Shown in pieces: positions 39,608 through 48,404 of a DNA stretch of 64,000 nucleotides. Origin of the DNA: Colwellia psychrerythraea (GTDB lineage: Bacteria; Pseudomonadota; Gammaproteobacteria; Enterobacterales; Alteromonadaceae); contig NZ_JQED01000024.1 in NCBI RefSeq assembly GCF_000764225.1, positions 1 through 64,000 on the forward strand, in the 5' to 3' direction. The translations under genes and the position numbers were made by a program. A model generated the notes under the pieces. That model searched no databases. It saw only the letters and a program-made list of their open reading frames with translations, and was not told the DNA's origin. The stretch's first letter is position 1; every line of letters begins with the position of its first letter.

Positions 39608-40942
39608 TTAAAATGAATAACTTACTTGTGCAATAATCGCTTCAACAACGGGATATATATCCTGTCCTTTTAATGCACTTAACTCAGTAAACCCTGCATT
39701 AGTTGGTGTTTGGCGGTAGTATTCAAGCCGAAAAGAAAGTTCATCCCCATCATTAAGTGACACACCATATTTTGCGCCAACAGTCACTGCTGTCATCTCA
39801 CCAATGCGATAATCTGCACTAACAAAACCTAGGGGTGCTTGTTCCTCAATAATATAAGGTTGGTAGAAATCAGCGGCCCCTTGTTGGTAGTATCTAATAT
39901 GCGGCTCAATATAACTTGCTGCTCCCACAGGCATAGTAAAACGGGTATCAATAGTATGAGAGTTAATTCCCCAGTCATCCCACATATAACGATAAGAAAC
40001 ATCTGCAACAGTATTAAGTAAGCTATCATCAAAATGGTATTTTGCCTGCATAAAGGTACTCTGTTTTACCCGAGAATCGGGTCGACTCTCATAAATATAA
40101 TCTTGGGCTAGTCCATTACGATTAAGCACACTAACAACTTTAAATGGGTCTGTTAAATAACCATCAACCATAGAATAAGAGTAATTAAAAGCCGTGATCA
40201 TGCGACGGTTTATCACTTGAGTAAAACCCAGCAAAATATCAGCGGTGGATTTGTCGTCACTTTTCCCAGTCCTTGTTTTAGCAAATTCCCCATCCCACTC
40301 AGGTGAACTAGAGTCACCAACTAACATTGATGAATGGGGTTTTGGAATGCCTCCTTCTGGGGTAAATGTATCTTGAAAATAACTTAACCCCATTGAAAAT
40401 GTTGAGTTTTTCTTATTAAAATCATAGGCTAAATTCCCATTAACACCCAAGGATAAATAATCATATTCTTTAGAAAAATGCCCTCCCACACTCCCTGTAA
40501 TATTATCTGATAATGGTTGTGTCCATTGGCCATTCAGTTGAACACTAGTATCACGAAAAGTATCATCAAGCGGTGTTTCACCTGCAGGTGTAACATACTG
40601 TCCACTTCCTGAAGGACGAGTGAACGTTTGGGCATTAGGTTGAACCACTGCACCGTTTGCTGACGCGCCAGTTAAGGCATCTACCGTTAATTTTAAAGAT
40701 AAAATTTCGTCATTATCAAAAACCTTTGTACCTGCAATTATGGCTTCAGTTGCGCTAACTCTATCTGTTTCTGAATACAGTAGAAATGCGCTATCAAATT
40801 GCCACTCATCTGCTTCTTCTGCTTGCGAAACACCAGCGGTTAACACACTAGTTCCAAGTAAAGCACTCGTTGCTATAGATAATGCTGCTTTTATATTAGG
40901 TGCTTTATTGCTTTTTTTACTTGCCGTATTGGTATTAACCAT
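39608..40942 (-). CDS. DUF3570 family outer-membrane beta-barrel protein
   Basis: A 444-aa exported protein. Residues 1-42 form a long signal peptide (AALSIATSALLGTSVLTAG, cleavage near SQA-E). The mature part alternates polar and aromatic residues with repeated short strands (YDYLSLGVNGNLAYDF, FSMGLSYFQDTF, FNYSYSMVDGYL) and ends in aromatic Phe (VSYSF), the pattern of an outer-membrane barrel. It corresponds to DUF3570, commonly encoded with DUF4266, ApbE and thioredoxin-like proteins. Its start overlaps the stop of the DUF4266 gene. Function unknown. Confidence 0.88.
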   Translation of the reverse strand: MVNTNTASKKSNKAPNIKAALSIATSALLGTSVLTAGVSQAEEADEWQFDSAFLLYSETDRVSATEAIIAGTKVFDNDEILSLKLTVDALTGASANGAVVQPNAQTFTRPSGSGQYVTPAGETPLDDTFRDTSVQLNGQWTQPLSDNITGSVGGHFSKEYDYLSLGVNGNLAYDFNKKNSTFSMGLSYFQDTFTPEGGIPKPHSSMLVGDSSSPEWDGEFAKTRTGKSDDKSTADILLGFTQVINRRMITAFNYSYSMVDGYLTDPFKVVSVLNRNGLAQDYIYESRPDSRVKQSTFMQAKYHFDDSLLNTVADVSYRYMWDDWGINSHTIDTRFTMPVGAASYIEPHIRYYQQGAADFYQPYIIEEQAPLGFVSADYRIGEMTAVTVGAKYGVSLNDGDELSFRLEYYRQTPTNAGFTELSALKGQDIYPVVEAIIAQVSYSF

Positions 40943-41223
40943 TAATTACACCCACAACCGCCGCCACCAAAACTCTTTCCGCCACTAGACGCTTCTTTAG
41001 AAAAATAGATATGGTCATCCAAAGCCGCATCAATAGAACTTGATGTTAATGCCATTTCTTTTTTTGCTAATAAATCACGCTCCCAAGGCTCAACACCTAA
41101 ACTACTACAGGCACTGAGACTAAGTGTGATAATACTTAACAGGGCTAACTTAGTTTTTGCTACGTTAAATTTTGAGCGACTGGGTTTCGATCGCGCTTTA
41201 AATACAGCTTTATTCGCTTTCAT
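40942..41223 (-). CDS. DUF4266 lipoprotein
   Basis: A 93-aa protein with an arginine/lysine-rich n-region, a hydrophobic segment and lipobox LSAC (Cys40), so a lipoprotein. The mature part starts SSLGVEPWERDLLAKKEMAL, the DUF4266 signature, and ends in a Gly/Cys cluster (SFGGGGCGCN). The two C-terminal Cys in a Gly-rich tail could bind a metal or form a thioether/disulfide link; unproven. Ser after the lipobox Cys favours the outer membrane. It is translationally coupled to the DUF3570 gene. Confidence 0.86.
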   Translation of the reverse strand: MKANKAVFKARSKPSRSKFNVAKTKLALLSIITLSLSACSSLGVEPWERDLLAKKEMALTSSSIDAALDDHIYFSKEASSGGKSFGGGGCGCN

Positions 41224-41305
41224 GATTGCCTCTATTTGTCTTGCTCGAGAGATTATTTGGTGTCATATACAGTAAACCTTCTATTTCATCTACATACAGC
41301 TTACT

Positions 41306-41746
41306 TTAGCCGGTAAAAAAGCCACAATGATGGTATTTAATTTCACCATCCCGGCCTATTAGCATACTTGTCGGCATGCCTTGAATAGAGAAGTGTTTGG
41401 CTATGGTACTCTTATTATCATAAATAACTGTCAATGATGCTGAGTTATTTTGAAGAAATAGTCTTGCATTGGTTTCTTCTGAGTCTACATTAATTGCTAA
41501 TGATGGTAACCCCCTTGCCCTAATACTTCTGCTGAATTCATTCATCCAAGGAAAAGACTTTACACAAGGCTTGCACCATGAAGCCCAAAAATCAATATAT
41601 AGCACTTTACTTTCTTGGGCTAACAAAGCTTGTTCTAACAATTGCTCAGGACTATATGCTTGCTGCTTTGCACTTGCAGAGGCAGAGGCAGAGGCAGAGG
41701 CAGAAAAAATAATCAACAGTAATACCCAAACGAACATTTTTTTCAT
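41306..41746 (-). CDS. TlpA-like periplasmic thioredoxin-fold protein
   Basis: A 146-aa secreted thioredoxin-fold protein. A signal peptide (MKKMFVWVLLLIIF) runs into a run of Ser-Ala repeats, then the mature domain with active site WCKPC (DFWASWCKPCVKSFPWM) and cis-Pro loop GMPTSML. The likely role is reducing or shuttling disulfides in the periplasm, perhaps for the Cys-rich DUF4266 lipoprotein next door. ATG 41746 sits eight bases after AGGG and is preferred to the ATG two codons upstream. First gene of the operon reaching apbE. Confidence 0.9.
   Translation of the reverse strand: MKKMFVWVLLLIIFSASASASASASAKQQAYSPEQLLEQALLAQESKVLYIDFWASWCKPCVKSFPWMNEFSRSIRARGLPSLAINVDSEETNARLFLQNNSASLTVIYDNKSTIAKHFSIQGMPTSMLIGRDGEIKYHHCGFFTG
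41676..41705. repeat. hexanucleotide tandem repeat (GCAGAG)n inside a signal peptide
   Basis: About 4.8 perfect copies of GCAGAG on the plus strand, read as alternating Ser-Ala codons in the TlpA-like protein, at the end of its signal peptide. Slippage would add or remove Ser-Ala pairs without shifting the frame, changing the length near the signal peptidase site. Confidence 0.85.
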
Positions 41747-41872
41747 CAGCATAACCCTATTGCATTTTCTTCTCGTTTAGCTGACTAGTTTAGTTTTAAA
41801 TTTACATAGATTGAAAATTCACTTCTGTATATACTGTGCCACCATGTTGCAAATTAACGATTCAATAAAATA

Positions 41873-42157
41873 ATGACTACGAATAAAGCTTTTGCTTTAT
41901 TGTATTTTTCATTATGCTTTTGCTTTTTAAGTACAAGCTATGCTCAGTCTTGTTTAACAGATACTGGCATAACGAACGAATATAATTGCCAAGTTTCGCC
42001 AGATGAATCCTCAGAGTCTGACGCACTTTTAAACAGCAAGAACTATATTACAGCATTCAGTTACTCAACGCAGATTGTTGAATTAATTGCGATAGAAAAT
42101 CCAAATAATCATACCTTACCTTGTTGTAACCGTGGTCCTCCTTCAAAAACGTTATAA
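41873..42157 (+). CDS. small secreted protein of unknown function (94 aa)
   Basis: A signal peptide (FALLYFSLCFCFLSTSYAQS) is followed by a ~70-residue mature part with Cys residues (SCLTDTGITNEYNCQ and PCCNRGPP), probably disulfide-bonded in the periplasm. No family recognised. It is divergent from the TlpA operon. The ribosome binding site is weak, and the ORF could be a fragment of something longer. Confidence 0.5.
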   Translation: MTTNKAFALLYFSLCFCFLSTSYAQSCLTDTGITNEYNCQVSPDESSESDALLNSKNYITAFSYSTQIVELIAIENPNNHTLPCCNRGPPSKTL

Positions 42158-42190
42158 AAAATAATCAATACATTAAAACTTTAGTACGCT

Positions 42191-42231
42191 AAAAAACGTA
42201 ATTCTCATGTTATCAGAGAACCGTATTTTTC
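42191..42231 (+). terminator. possible terminator after the small secreted protein gene
   Basis: An imperfect stem (AAAAAACG..TTCTC / GAGAA.CGTATTTTT) with a T-run at the 3' side. The mismatched middle makes it tentative. Confidence 0.35.
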
Positions 42232-42348
42232 TGTGCTTTGATCTAAGCATTAACATTAAATCATGTTTAGTGTTTTATTTTCTTTAGCTGGCCTTTGCAT
42301 TCGATTCATTCGTTACCAAGGCCTATAAACGCGTTAGTAGCCCCCACT

Positions 42349-43593
42349 ATGATAAATACTATTATTCTCATCTTAGTTATCATCAGCTTTTTGCTGATCA
42401 TTACTGAAGACTTAATTCACATCAACAAAGCCAAAACAACACTCTTTTTTGGTACTCTTTGCTGGATCCTTGCTTTTATCTTTCCAATCAATAACAACAT
42501 AGCAACCGAAACCAGCCACCAACTGAATGAAAATTTACTTGAAATTGCCACCTTATGGTTGTTTCTCATGTCAGCGATGACCTTTGTTGCCTACTTAAAT
42601 AGCAAAGGTTTTATTTCAGCTCTTGTACAACGAGTACTACCAGAGCGAATTTCTGAACGTGGTTTAATGTTCGTCATTGCCATTTTTGCTTTTATATTTT
42701 CTTCATTTGCCGATAATGTAACGGCAACTTTAGTTTCTATCGCTGTTGTGATGAATTTACAATTAGAGGTAAAAAAACGTTTAAAATATGCCACGTTAAT
42801 TATATTTTCAGTGAACAGTGGAGGTGTTTCACTTATAACTGGTGATGTTACTACCTTGATGATTTTCTTAGAAAATAAAGTAACGATATCTAATTTACTT
42901 ATTCTTATTCTACCGTCATTTATCGGCGTTTTAACCCTAGCAAGTTTGTTATCAATCAAACTATCCGGCGAAGTAAAATTAGTGCAAACGCGAATTAAAA
43001 TTGAAAAATCAGATATCGCTATCGCGCTTATCTTTGTAGCAACAATTTCAGGTACATTACTCGCTAATGTTATGTTTCATATCCCACCGGTATTAAGCTT
43101 TTTATTTGGTTTATCTATCATGTTTTTAGTTGCAAACCTATTACCCAATAAAAACAATCAAGATGCTTTAAATTATATAAGGGAAGTTGAATACGATGCC
43201 CTACTTTTCTTTTTAGGCGTGTTATTACTGGTAGGAATTTTAAAAGAAATCGGTGTACTTGATGGTTTCACCCAGCTATATCAATATTTACCCGCTATTA
43301 CCGTAAATTATTTGGTTGGCTTTATGTCATCAGTAATCGACAACGTACCTTTAACTGCTGCGCTTTTGAAATCGGGTGTTAATATGAAAATCACTGAATG
43401 GTTAACTTTAACTTATGCGACAGGCGTTGGAGGTTCAATTCTAGTGATAGGATCAGCCGCTGGGATTATCGCAATGAGTAAAGTTAAAGGCTTAAACTTC
43501 ATCAGTTATTTACACAATGCTCTTTACTTAATCATTGCCTATACAGTAGGCTATGTAGGTGTATATGTTGCCGCAAATTGGGCATTAACTTAA
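42349..43593 (+). CDS. nhaD: Na+/H+ antiporter NhaD
   Basis: Inner-membrane sodium/proton antiporter of the NhaD group (ion transporter superfamily), 414 aa, with 10-12 hydrophobic helices. Helpful segments are TLWLFLMSAMTFVAYLNSKG, FSSFADNVTATLVSIAVVMN, NSGGVSLITGDVTTLMIF and SSVIDNVPLTAALLKSG, with the paired N-V/I-T/P motifs typical of this superfamily. The frame opens at a TTG 54 bp upstream, but ATG 42349 starts right at the first membrane helix. Sodium extrusion fits a marine organism. Single gene. Confidence 0.9.
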   Translation: MINTIILILVIISFLLIITEDLIHINKAKTTLFFGTLCWILAFIFPINNNIATETSHQLNENLLEIATLWLFLMSAMTFVAYLNSKGFISALVQRVLPERISERGLMFVIAIFAFIFSSFADNVTATLVSIAVVMNLQLEVKKRLKYATLIIFSVNSGGVSLITGDVTTLMIFLENKVTISNLLILILPSFIGVLTLASLLSIKLSGEVKLVQTRIKIEKSDIAIALIFVATISGTLLANVMFHIPPVLSFLFGLSIMFLVANLLPNKNNQDALNYIREVEYDALLFFLGVLLLVGILKEIGVLDGFTQLYQYLPAITVNYLVGFMSSVIDNVPLTAALLKSGVNMKITEWLTLTYATGVGGSILVIGSAAGIIAMSKVKGLNFISYLHNALYLIIAYTVGYVGVYVAANWALT

Positions 43594-43619
43594 AATTTCA
43601 GCGACTAAATTACCATGAT

Positions 43620-43658
43620 TCAACAAGCCGTACTCAACAAAAATGAGCTGCTTGTTGA
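43620..43658. terminator. hairpin between nhaD and the convergent binding-protein gene
   Basis: Stem TCAACAAGC / GCTTGTTGA, with an inner CTCA / TGAG stem. It lies between two convergent genes about 30 bp after nhaD and could serve as a bidirectional terminator, although T-runs are short. Confidence 0.5.
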
Positions 43659-43735
43659 AATCAATGCACATTTTTGATGAGAAGTTCATTTGAATTAACT
43701 GAAGTGAAGTCGCCAAATAGTTTCACGATGCTCAT

Positions 43736-44431
43736 TCATGATTCTAAATATTGATCATAAATTTTTTGAAATTCACCACTTTCTTTTAAGTACTTTAATC
43801 CTAAATTAAAATCATCTCGTATTTTTTCGCTTCTAAATACGGGTCGATAATTCATTGGATCAACAGTGATAAAGTTATGCTCATCTACATCACTAAATTC
43901 TAACTCTGTTTGTAACTCAATTTTATTAACAAAGTACTTGAAAATATAACGGTCACAAAGCACAACATCGTATCGTCCTAACTGTAATAACTTAACTTGT
44001 GTTAACTGATCGCTAACACCAAAAAACCGATTTTCTTTAACAACATTGTTTAACCAATCTGGGTAACGTTTTTCAGCACTTTGAAAAGAAGCCACATAAA
44101 GTGAATCTAGATCACTTGGCCTATTTATAGTTATATTTCTACTTTTTAGAGTAATAAAAATGTTGTCATAAATGACGGCAGGGTCGGCATAAAACCCATC
44201 CTCCAATTGAATGCCCATATCTCCCATCGCCGCATCGACTAAATGATTACTAAAAGCAATAGGAACTCGTCCTAATGGGAAGTACAAAGGTTTTAGTGTA
44301 TGCCCTTTATAAGCCAAAGCTGCAGATATTATATCAATTTCTATTCCGGAATTAGTTGCTTCAATAATATAAGGCGGAATCTCTTGGCTAAACGCCATCA
44401 CAATTTCTTGGCTGCTAGCTTTACTACACAT
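43736..44431 (-). CDS. periplasmic substrate-binding protein, family 3 type
   Basis: A SBP_bac_3-like protein: IVMAFSQEIPPYIIEATNSG, EIDIISAALAYKGHTLKPLY, AAMGDMGIQLEDGFYADPAV and the closing LKYLKESGEFQKIYDQYL. No ABC permease is adjacent, so it may be a stand-alone sensor-like binding protein; ligand unknown. The first ATG (44431) would leave it without a signal peptide. In frame upstream, an ATT codon at 44473 with a GGA box six bases before it would give INLLKYCVFFICGLMCSKAS, a good signal peptide. The true start is therefore probably ATT 44473, or a mutated ATG. Confidence 0.8.
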   Translation of the reverse strand: MCSKASSQEIVMAFSQEIPPYIIEATNSGIEIDIISAALAYKGHTLKPLYFPLGRVPIAFSNHLVDAAMGDMGIQLEDGFYADPAVIYDNIFITLKSRNITINRPSDLDSLYVASFQSAEKRYPDWLNNVVKENRFFGVSDQLTQVKLLQLGRYDVVLCDRYIFKYFVNKIELQTELEFSDVDEHNFITVDPMNYRPVFRSEKIRDDFNLGLKYLKESGEFQKIYDQYLES

Positions 44432-44577
44432 TAATCCGCAGATAAAAAATACACAGTACTTGAGTAAGTTAATTGTTATTCCAAAGATTCATCAAATAAT
44501 ACTTGATTGCAGTATATAGCAGATTATTACAATTTATCAAATCAGGTAATTTATGCTTTAATGACGAGTATTAGATC

Positions 44578-44843
44578 TATACCCGTTCCACTGGACGATG
44601 CTCGTTTCAGAAATCCTGAGTGAACCATGATCAAGGCACATTTTTTGTTAATGGTTATCCCCATAGTAACAAATGTAACGACGGGTAAGTTTTACTCAGT
44701 TTTCCCCAAAGGGCTGGTTTATAAACGCTTTATACTGAGTTATTGATTTAGACAATAGAATTACTATTCTCTTCAACCAATGCTTTGCCTAAAGACGGTT
44801 ATAATTCCAGCTGAATCCTACATCTTCAAGTGGAGCGAGTATA
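44578..44843. repeat. Colwellia-type intergenic repeat, copy 2, with an inverted partial copy
   Basis: 44578-44740 matches the repeat at 36329-36510 (TATACCCGTTCCACTGGACG, then GATGCTCGTTTCAG). At 44807-44843 the same ~35 bp occurs in reverse orientation (read on the minus strand: TATACTCGCTCCACTTGAAG, then ATGTAGGATTCAGC). The whole is a 266-bp segment with terminal inverted repeats and no ORF. It could be a non-autonomous mobile element. Confidence 0.65.
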
Positions 44844-44886
44844 TTAGCGCGCAAGATACGAGTTGTCATTGCGGCCAAGGCGGAAG

Positions 44887-45606
44887 CTATAACCAATATC
44901 GTAGTCCAAAAATAATTAGTAATACACCTAAGCACTTACTTATAATTTCTCCTTTGGGCATAATTTTTTCTATCACAATGACCAGTGTTATAATAAGAAT
45001 CCACTTCAGATTCATCACTCCACTGACAAATAATAGTGTCATTAAAAACCAGCAACACCCTACACAATAGCTGCCGTGTATTAAGCCTAAACGTAGCGCA
45101 CCTTTAAAACCTTCTTGCCAATCATTACTTAGCATAGACAATGGTGACCGACACAACTTTAAGCAGTTTTGTTTAAATGAGGAAAATTGATAGATACCTG
45201 CAATGATTAAGATTAATGCGCTAAAAGTAACATTTGCACTATCCATCATTGCTGTCAGCAAGCCTAAATGGTGTAGAAAATACTGAAGAAAAGTGATAAC
45301 TACGCTGTATAAGCACCAAATGGCGATATAGCCTAAAGTAAAAGTAATAGTTGGAGTGTAGGTTTGATTTGACGAAATACGTTGTAGATTTAGCTTATCA
45401 ACCAATAAAATCACAGGGATTGCAGATGGCAGCATCATTCCTGCCATCATAATAGCCCACATAATAAATAGCATGAACACATCAGCCACAGACCAACTTG
45501 CTACCGGCTCCATATTCATAGTCATATCATAAAGCATGTAATGCCAACTCAAATATATGATTATGCCCACACTAATAATGATAAATACTCGATTGATTAA
45601 TATCAT
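44887..45606 (-). CDS. DUF2182 family membrane protein
   Basis: A 239-aa inner-membrane protein with six to seven helices and a Met-rich first part (MLYDMTMNMEP, MLFIMWAIMMAGMMLPSAIP). LGLIHGSYCVGCCWFLM carries a His and Cys cluster typical of DUF2182, which is described as a predicted metal-binding membrane protein; copper or another soft metal would fit the Met/Cys/His set. It follows the DUF1326 gene by 29 bp, the usual pairing. Confidence 0.87.
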   Translation of the reverse strand: MILINRVFIIISVGIIIYLSWHYMLYDMTMNMEPVASWSVADVFMLFIMWAIMMAGMMLPSAIPVILLVDKLNLQRISSNQTYTPTITFTLGYIAIWCLYSVVITFLQYFLHHLGLLTAMMDSANVTFSALILIIAGIYQFSSFKQNCLKLCRSPLSMLSNDWQEGFKGALRLGLIHGSYCVGCCWFLMTLLFVSGVMNLKWILIITLVIVIEKIMPKGEIISKCLGVLLIIFGLRYWL

Positions 45607-45635
45607 AAAGTCATCAGACGTTTATACATCATTAA

Positions 45636-46262
45636 TCAAGCATTTGGCCAATTTACAACAGCGTTTGCAGCAAAAGTATCACTATAATTAAACGCAATAT
45701 TGCCATGATTAATTTTCATTAACTTGGTTTTGCCTGCAAAACCATCATTCCACATAAAGCCGCCTTTAGGGAATGAAATATGTACTTCATTAATATCGCC
45801 AGTAACAGGATTAATGTGCGGCTCTTGTTCAACCTCAATAATCCCCTCAATGGTGACTGTTGAAGTATAATCTTGCCTATCTAGCTTAATGTCAGCCATT
45901 ATTGGCCCATCAAACTCACTAAACAAAGTGCCAAGTATTTCAACAGGCATGCCACCTGCTTGACCTGACATAATAGTGGCAAGTGCGCCGACTTGTTCTT
46001 CGCTGGCATCATTATCAATAAAAAGTGCACCTTTGCCATTTCCTTCATGCATTGCATTAGGCCAAGCAGCAGCAAATACCATTTTCAAACCTCCTAAGTC
46101 TAAATCATTAAAGTGACCGCTTAGCACTTCAAAGCCTATTATTGCTTCACAGCCTCCATTTTCACTGGTTGGGAAACCACCAAACTGACAGCCACATCCG
46201 TGACTACAACTGCAGTTTTCAATTTGATTCATTGACAGCGCCCAAGGATGTTGAGTATTCAT
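45636..46262 (-). CDS. DUF1326 domain protein
   Basis: A 208-aa soluble protein with a striking N-terminal Cys cluster, MNQIENCSCSHGCGCQFGGF (Cys at ~17, 19, 23, 25), the DUF1326 hallmark, likely a metal site. The rest is beta-rich (GFEVLSGHFNDLDLGGLKMV, FAAAWPNAMHEGNGKGALFI). DUF1326 genes are usually next to DUF2182, as here. Function unknown. An in-frame Met at residue 11 could be the real start, but the annotated ATG is preceded by GAGGAG. Confidence 0.88.
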   Translation of the reverse strand: MNTQHPWALSMNQIENCSCSHGCGCQFGGFPTSENGGCEAIIGFEVLSGHFNDLDLGGLKMVFAAAWPNAMHEGNGKGALFIDNDASEEQVGALATIMSGQAGGMPVEILGTLFSEFDGPIMADIKLDRQDYTSTVTIEGIIEVEQEPHINPVTGDINEVHISFPKGGFMWNDGFAGKTKLMKINHGNIAFNYSDTFAANAVVNWPNA

Positions 46263-46641
46263 AAATATAACTCCTCTAAATTGGGGTGGCTAAATTATAG
46301 GCTAAATGTTGATGTTTTTCCTTTTAAAGCGCAAAACATATTTTGATTTGAGTTCTACCATTCTTGCGAAAAATGTAATGCTTATCTCAATTTAGTTACA
46401 AGAAATGCAGCACAAGCATTATCCCCATCCTGTAATACAGAGATGACAACTGATGAAAGTAGTAAATATTGCCTAAATGGCAAAGTTTTGTCATCAAGCT
46501 CAAAATCAGACACATCATTTTCGTGCCTATCATTAACGGATATTGACTGCTTTACTGTGCATTTATCAAGCAATTAACAACTTTAGTGTAAAAACTTCAC
46601 TTTTTAGGTTGATTTATTTGGTCAACGTGGCACTGTGTACA
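46263..46641. other. intergenic region upstream of asnB, no gene supported
   Basis: It holds only a 63-codon minus-strand ORF (46382-46573) without a convincing ribosome binding site or family. It presumably contains the divergent promoters of the DUF1326 gene and asnB. Confidence 0.4.
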
Positions 46642-46661
46642 GGCTGAATTTGTATTCAGCC
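46642..46661 (+). promoter_or_regulatory. leader hairpin before asnB
   Basis: A perfect 7-bp stem (GGCTGAA / TTCAGCC) with a 6-nt loop, 41 bp before the asnB ATG, with no T-run. It may shape the mRNA leader or be an operator. The ribosome binding site AAAGGAG (46686-46692) is strong and separate. Confidence 0.4.
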
Positions 46662-46702
46662 CACAATTTGATTCAAACAATAATTAAAGGAGTAGCGCTT
46701 CA

Positions 46703-48367
46703 ATGTGTTCAATCTTTGGTATATTAGATATAAAAACAGGTGCTGATGCACTTCGTCCTTCCGCTTTAGAATGTTCTCGTCTTTTACGTCACCGTGGCCC
46801 TGATTGGTCAGGAATTTATCACAGCAAAAATGCCATTTTAGTGCATGAACGATTATCGATTGTTGATACTGAGCATGGTGCTCAACCTTTATACAATGGT
46901 GATAAAAGCAATGTCCTTGCTGTTAACGGTGAAATTTATAACCATAAAGCATTAGCCAGTACTTTAAACGTTGATTATGAATTTCAAACTGCCTCAGATT
47001 GTGAGGTTATTCTCCCTTTATATGAAGAGTTTGGTGTTGAATTTGTTGACAAACTACAAGGTATGTTTGCCTTTATTGTATACAACGAAAAAGATAACTC
47101 TTATTTAGTAGCTCGTGATCACATTGGTATTATTCCACTGTATACAGGTTATGATAGCGAAGGTAACTTCTATGTTGCCTCTGAAATGAAAGCCTTGATG
47201 CCGATTTGTAAAACAGTTGAAGAATTCCCTCCTGGGCACATTCTTGATAGTCGTGTTGGTAAACTACAACGTTATTACAAGCGTAACTGGCAAGAATATG
47301 GCGCGATAAAAGACAACACAACCAGCACCATTAAAATTCGTGAAGCGTTAGAAGAGTCAGTAAAAAGTCATTTAATGACTGATGTACCATACGGTGTATT
47401 ATTATCAGGCGGTTTAGATTCATCACTCATTTCTGCTATAACGCAAAAATTTGCCGCTCGTCGTATAGAAGATAACGATTTAGCTGAAGCTTGGTGGCCA
47501 AAAGTTCATTCATTTGCTTGTGGTCTTGAAGGCTCCCCTGATTTAGTTGCAGCGCAAACCGTTGCTGATAGTATTGGTACTATCCACCATAGCGTAATAT
47601 TTACCGAGCAAGAAGGTATTGATGCCCTTAAAGAAGTTATTTATCACTTAGAAACCTATGATGTAACGACTATCCGTGCTTCTACGCCGATGTATTTAAT
47701 GGCACGTAAAATCAAAGCAATGGGCATTAAGATGGTACTTTCTGGAGAAGGTGCTGATGAAATCTTTGGTGGCTATTTGTATTTCCATAAAGCTCCAAAC
47801 GCACAAGAATTTCATGAAGAGCTTAACCGTAAGTTAGATCGTTTGCATAAGTTTGATTGTTTACGCGCTAATAAATCAATGTCGGCTTGGGGCATTGAAG
47901 CACGCGTACCGTTTTTAGATAAACACTTTATGGATGTTGCAATGCGCATCAACCCTGAAGATAAAATGTGTGGCAACGGTAAAATGGAAAAAGCAATTTT
48001 ACGTGAGTCATTTGAAGGTTATTTACCAAAAGAAATCTTATGGCGTCAAAAAGAGCAATTCTCAGACGGCGTTGGTTATTCTTGGATTGATGGTTTGAGA
48101 GCCCATGTTGAGTCACTTGTTACTGACCAACAACTTGAAAATGCCCACATTAGATTCCCGGTAAATACTCCTGATAACAAAGAAGGTTATTACTACCGTA
48201 CGATTTTTGAAGAAAAATATCCATTAGCGACAGCGGCTGATTGTGTTATTGGTGGTAAATCTGTTGCTTGTAGTACCGAAGAAGCCTTAGCTTGGGATGA
48301 AAGCTTTAAAGACAATGCCGATCCATCAGGTCGCGCAGTACTAAGTGTGCATAACGAAAGTTATTAA
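46703..48367 (+). CDS. asnB: asparagine synthase B (glutamine-hydrolysing)
   Basis: Converts aspartate, glutamine and ATP to asparagine. At 554 aa it matches E. coli AsnB in length. Cys2 of MCSIFGI is the glutaminase nucleophile after Met removal, followed by RHRGPDWSG and VNGEIYNH. The synthetase domain has the P-loop GVLLSGGLDSSLISAI and VLSGEGADEIFGGYLYFHKA. A strong AAGGAG box lies eight bases before the ATG. Single gene with its own terminator. Confidence 0.97.
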   Translation: MCSIFGILDIKTGADALRPSALECSRLLRHRGPDWSGIYHSKNAILVHERLSIVDTEHGAQPLYNGDKSNVLAVNGEIYNHKALASTLNVDYEFQTASDCEVILPLYEEFGVEFVDKLQGMFAFIVYNEKDNSYLVARDHIGIIPLYTGYDSEGNFYVASEMKALMPICKTVEEFPPGHILDSRVGKLQRYYKRNWQEYGAIKDNTTSTIKIREALEESVKSHLMTDVPYGVLLSGGLDSSLISAITQKFAARRIEDNDLAEAWWPKVHSFACGLEGSPDLVAAQTVADSIGTIHHSVIFTEQEGIDALKEVIYHLETYDVTTIRASTPMYLMARKIKAMGIKMVLSGEGADEIFGGYLYFHKAPNAQEFHEELNRKLDRLHKFDCLRANKSMSAWGIEARVPFLDKHFMDVAMRINPEDKMCGNGKMEKAILRESFEGYLPKEILWRQKEQFSDGVGYSWIDGLRAHVESLVTDQQLENAHIRFPVNTPDNKEGYYYRTIFEEKYPLATAADCVIGGKSVACSTEEALAWDESFKDNADPSGRAVLSVHNESY

Positions 48368-48404
48368 TACTCTTTAGTAAACAATTTGTTCTAGGAAAAA
48401 ATAT

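Noticed and set aside
46382..46573. 63-codon minus-strand ORF
   Set aside because: Weak composition, no ribosome binding site and no recognisable family.
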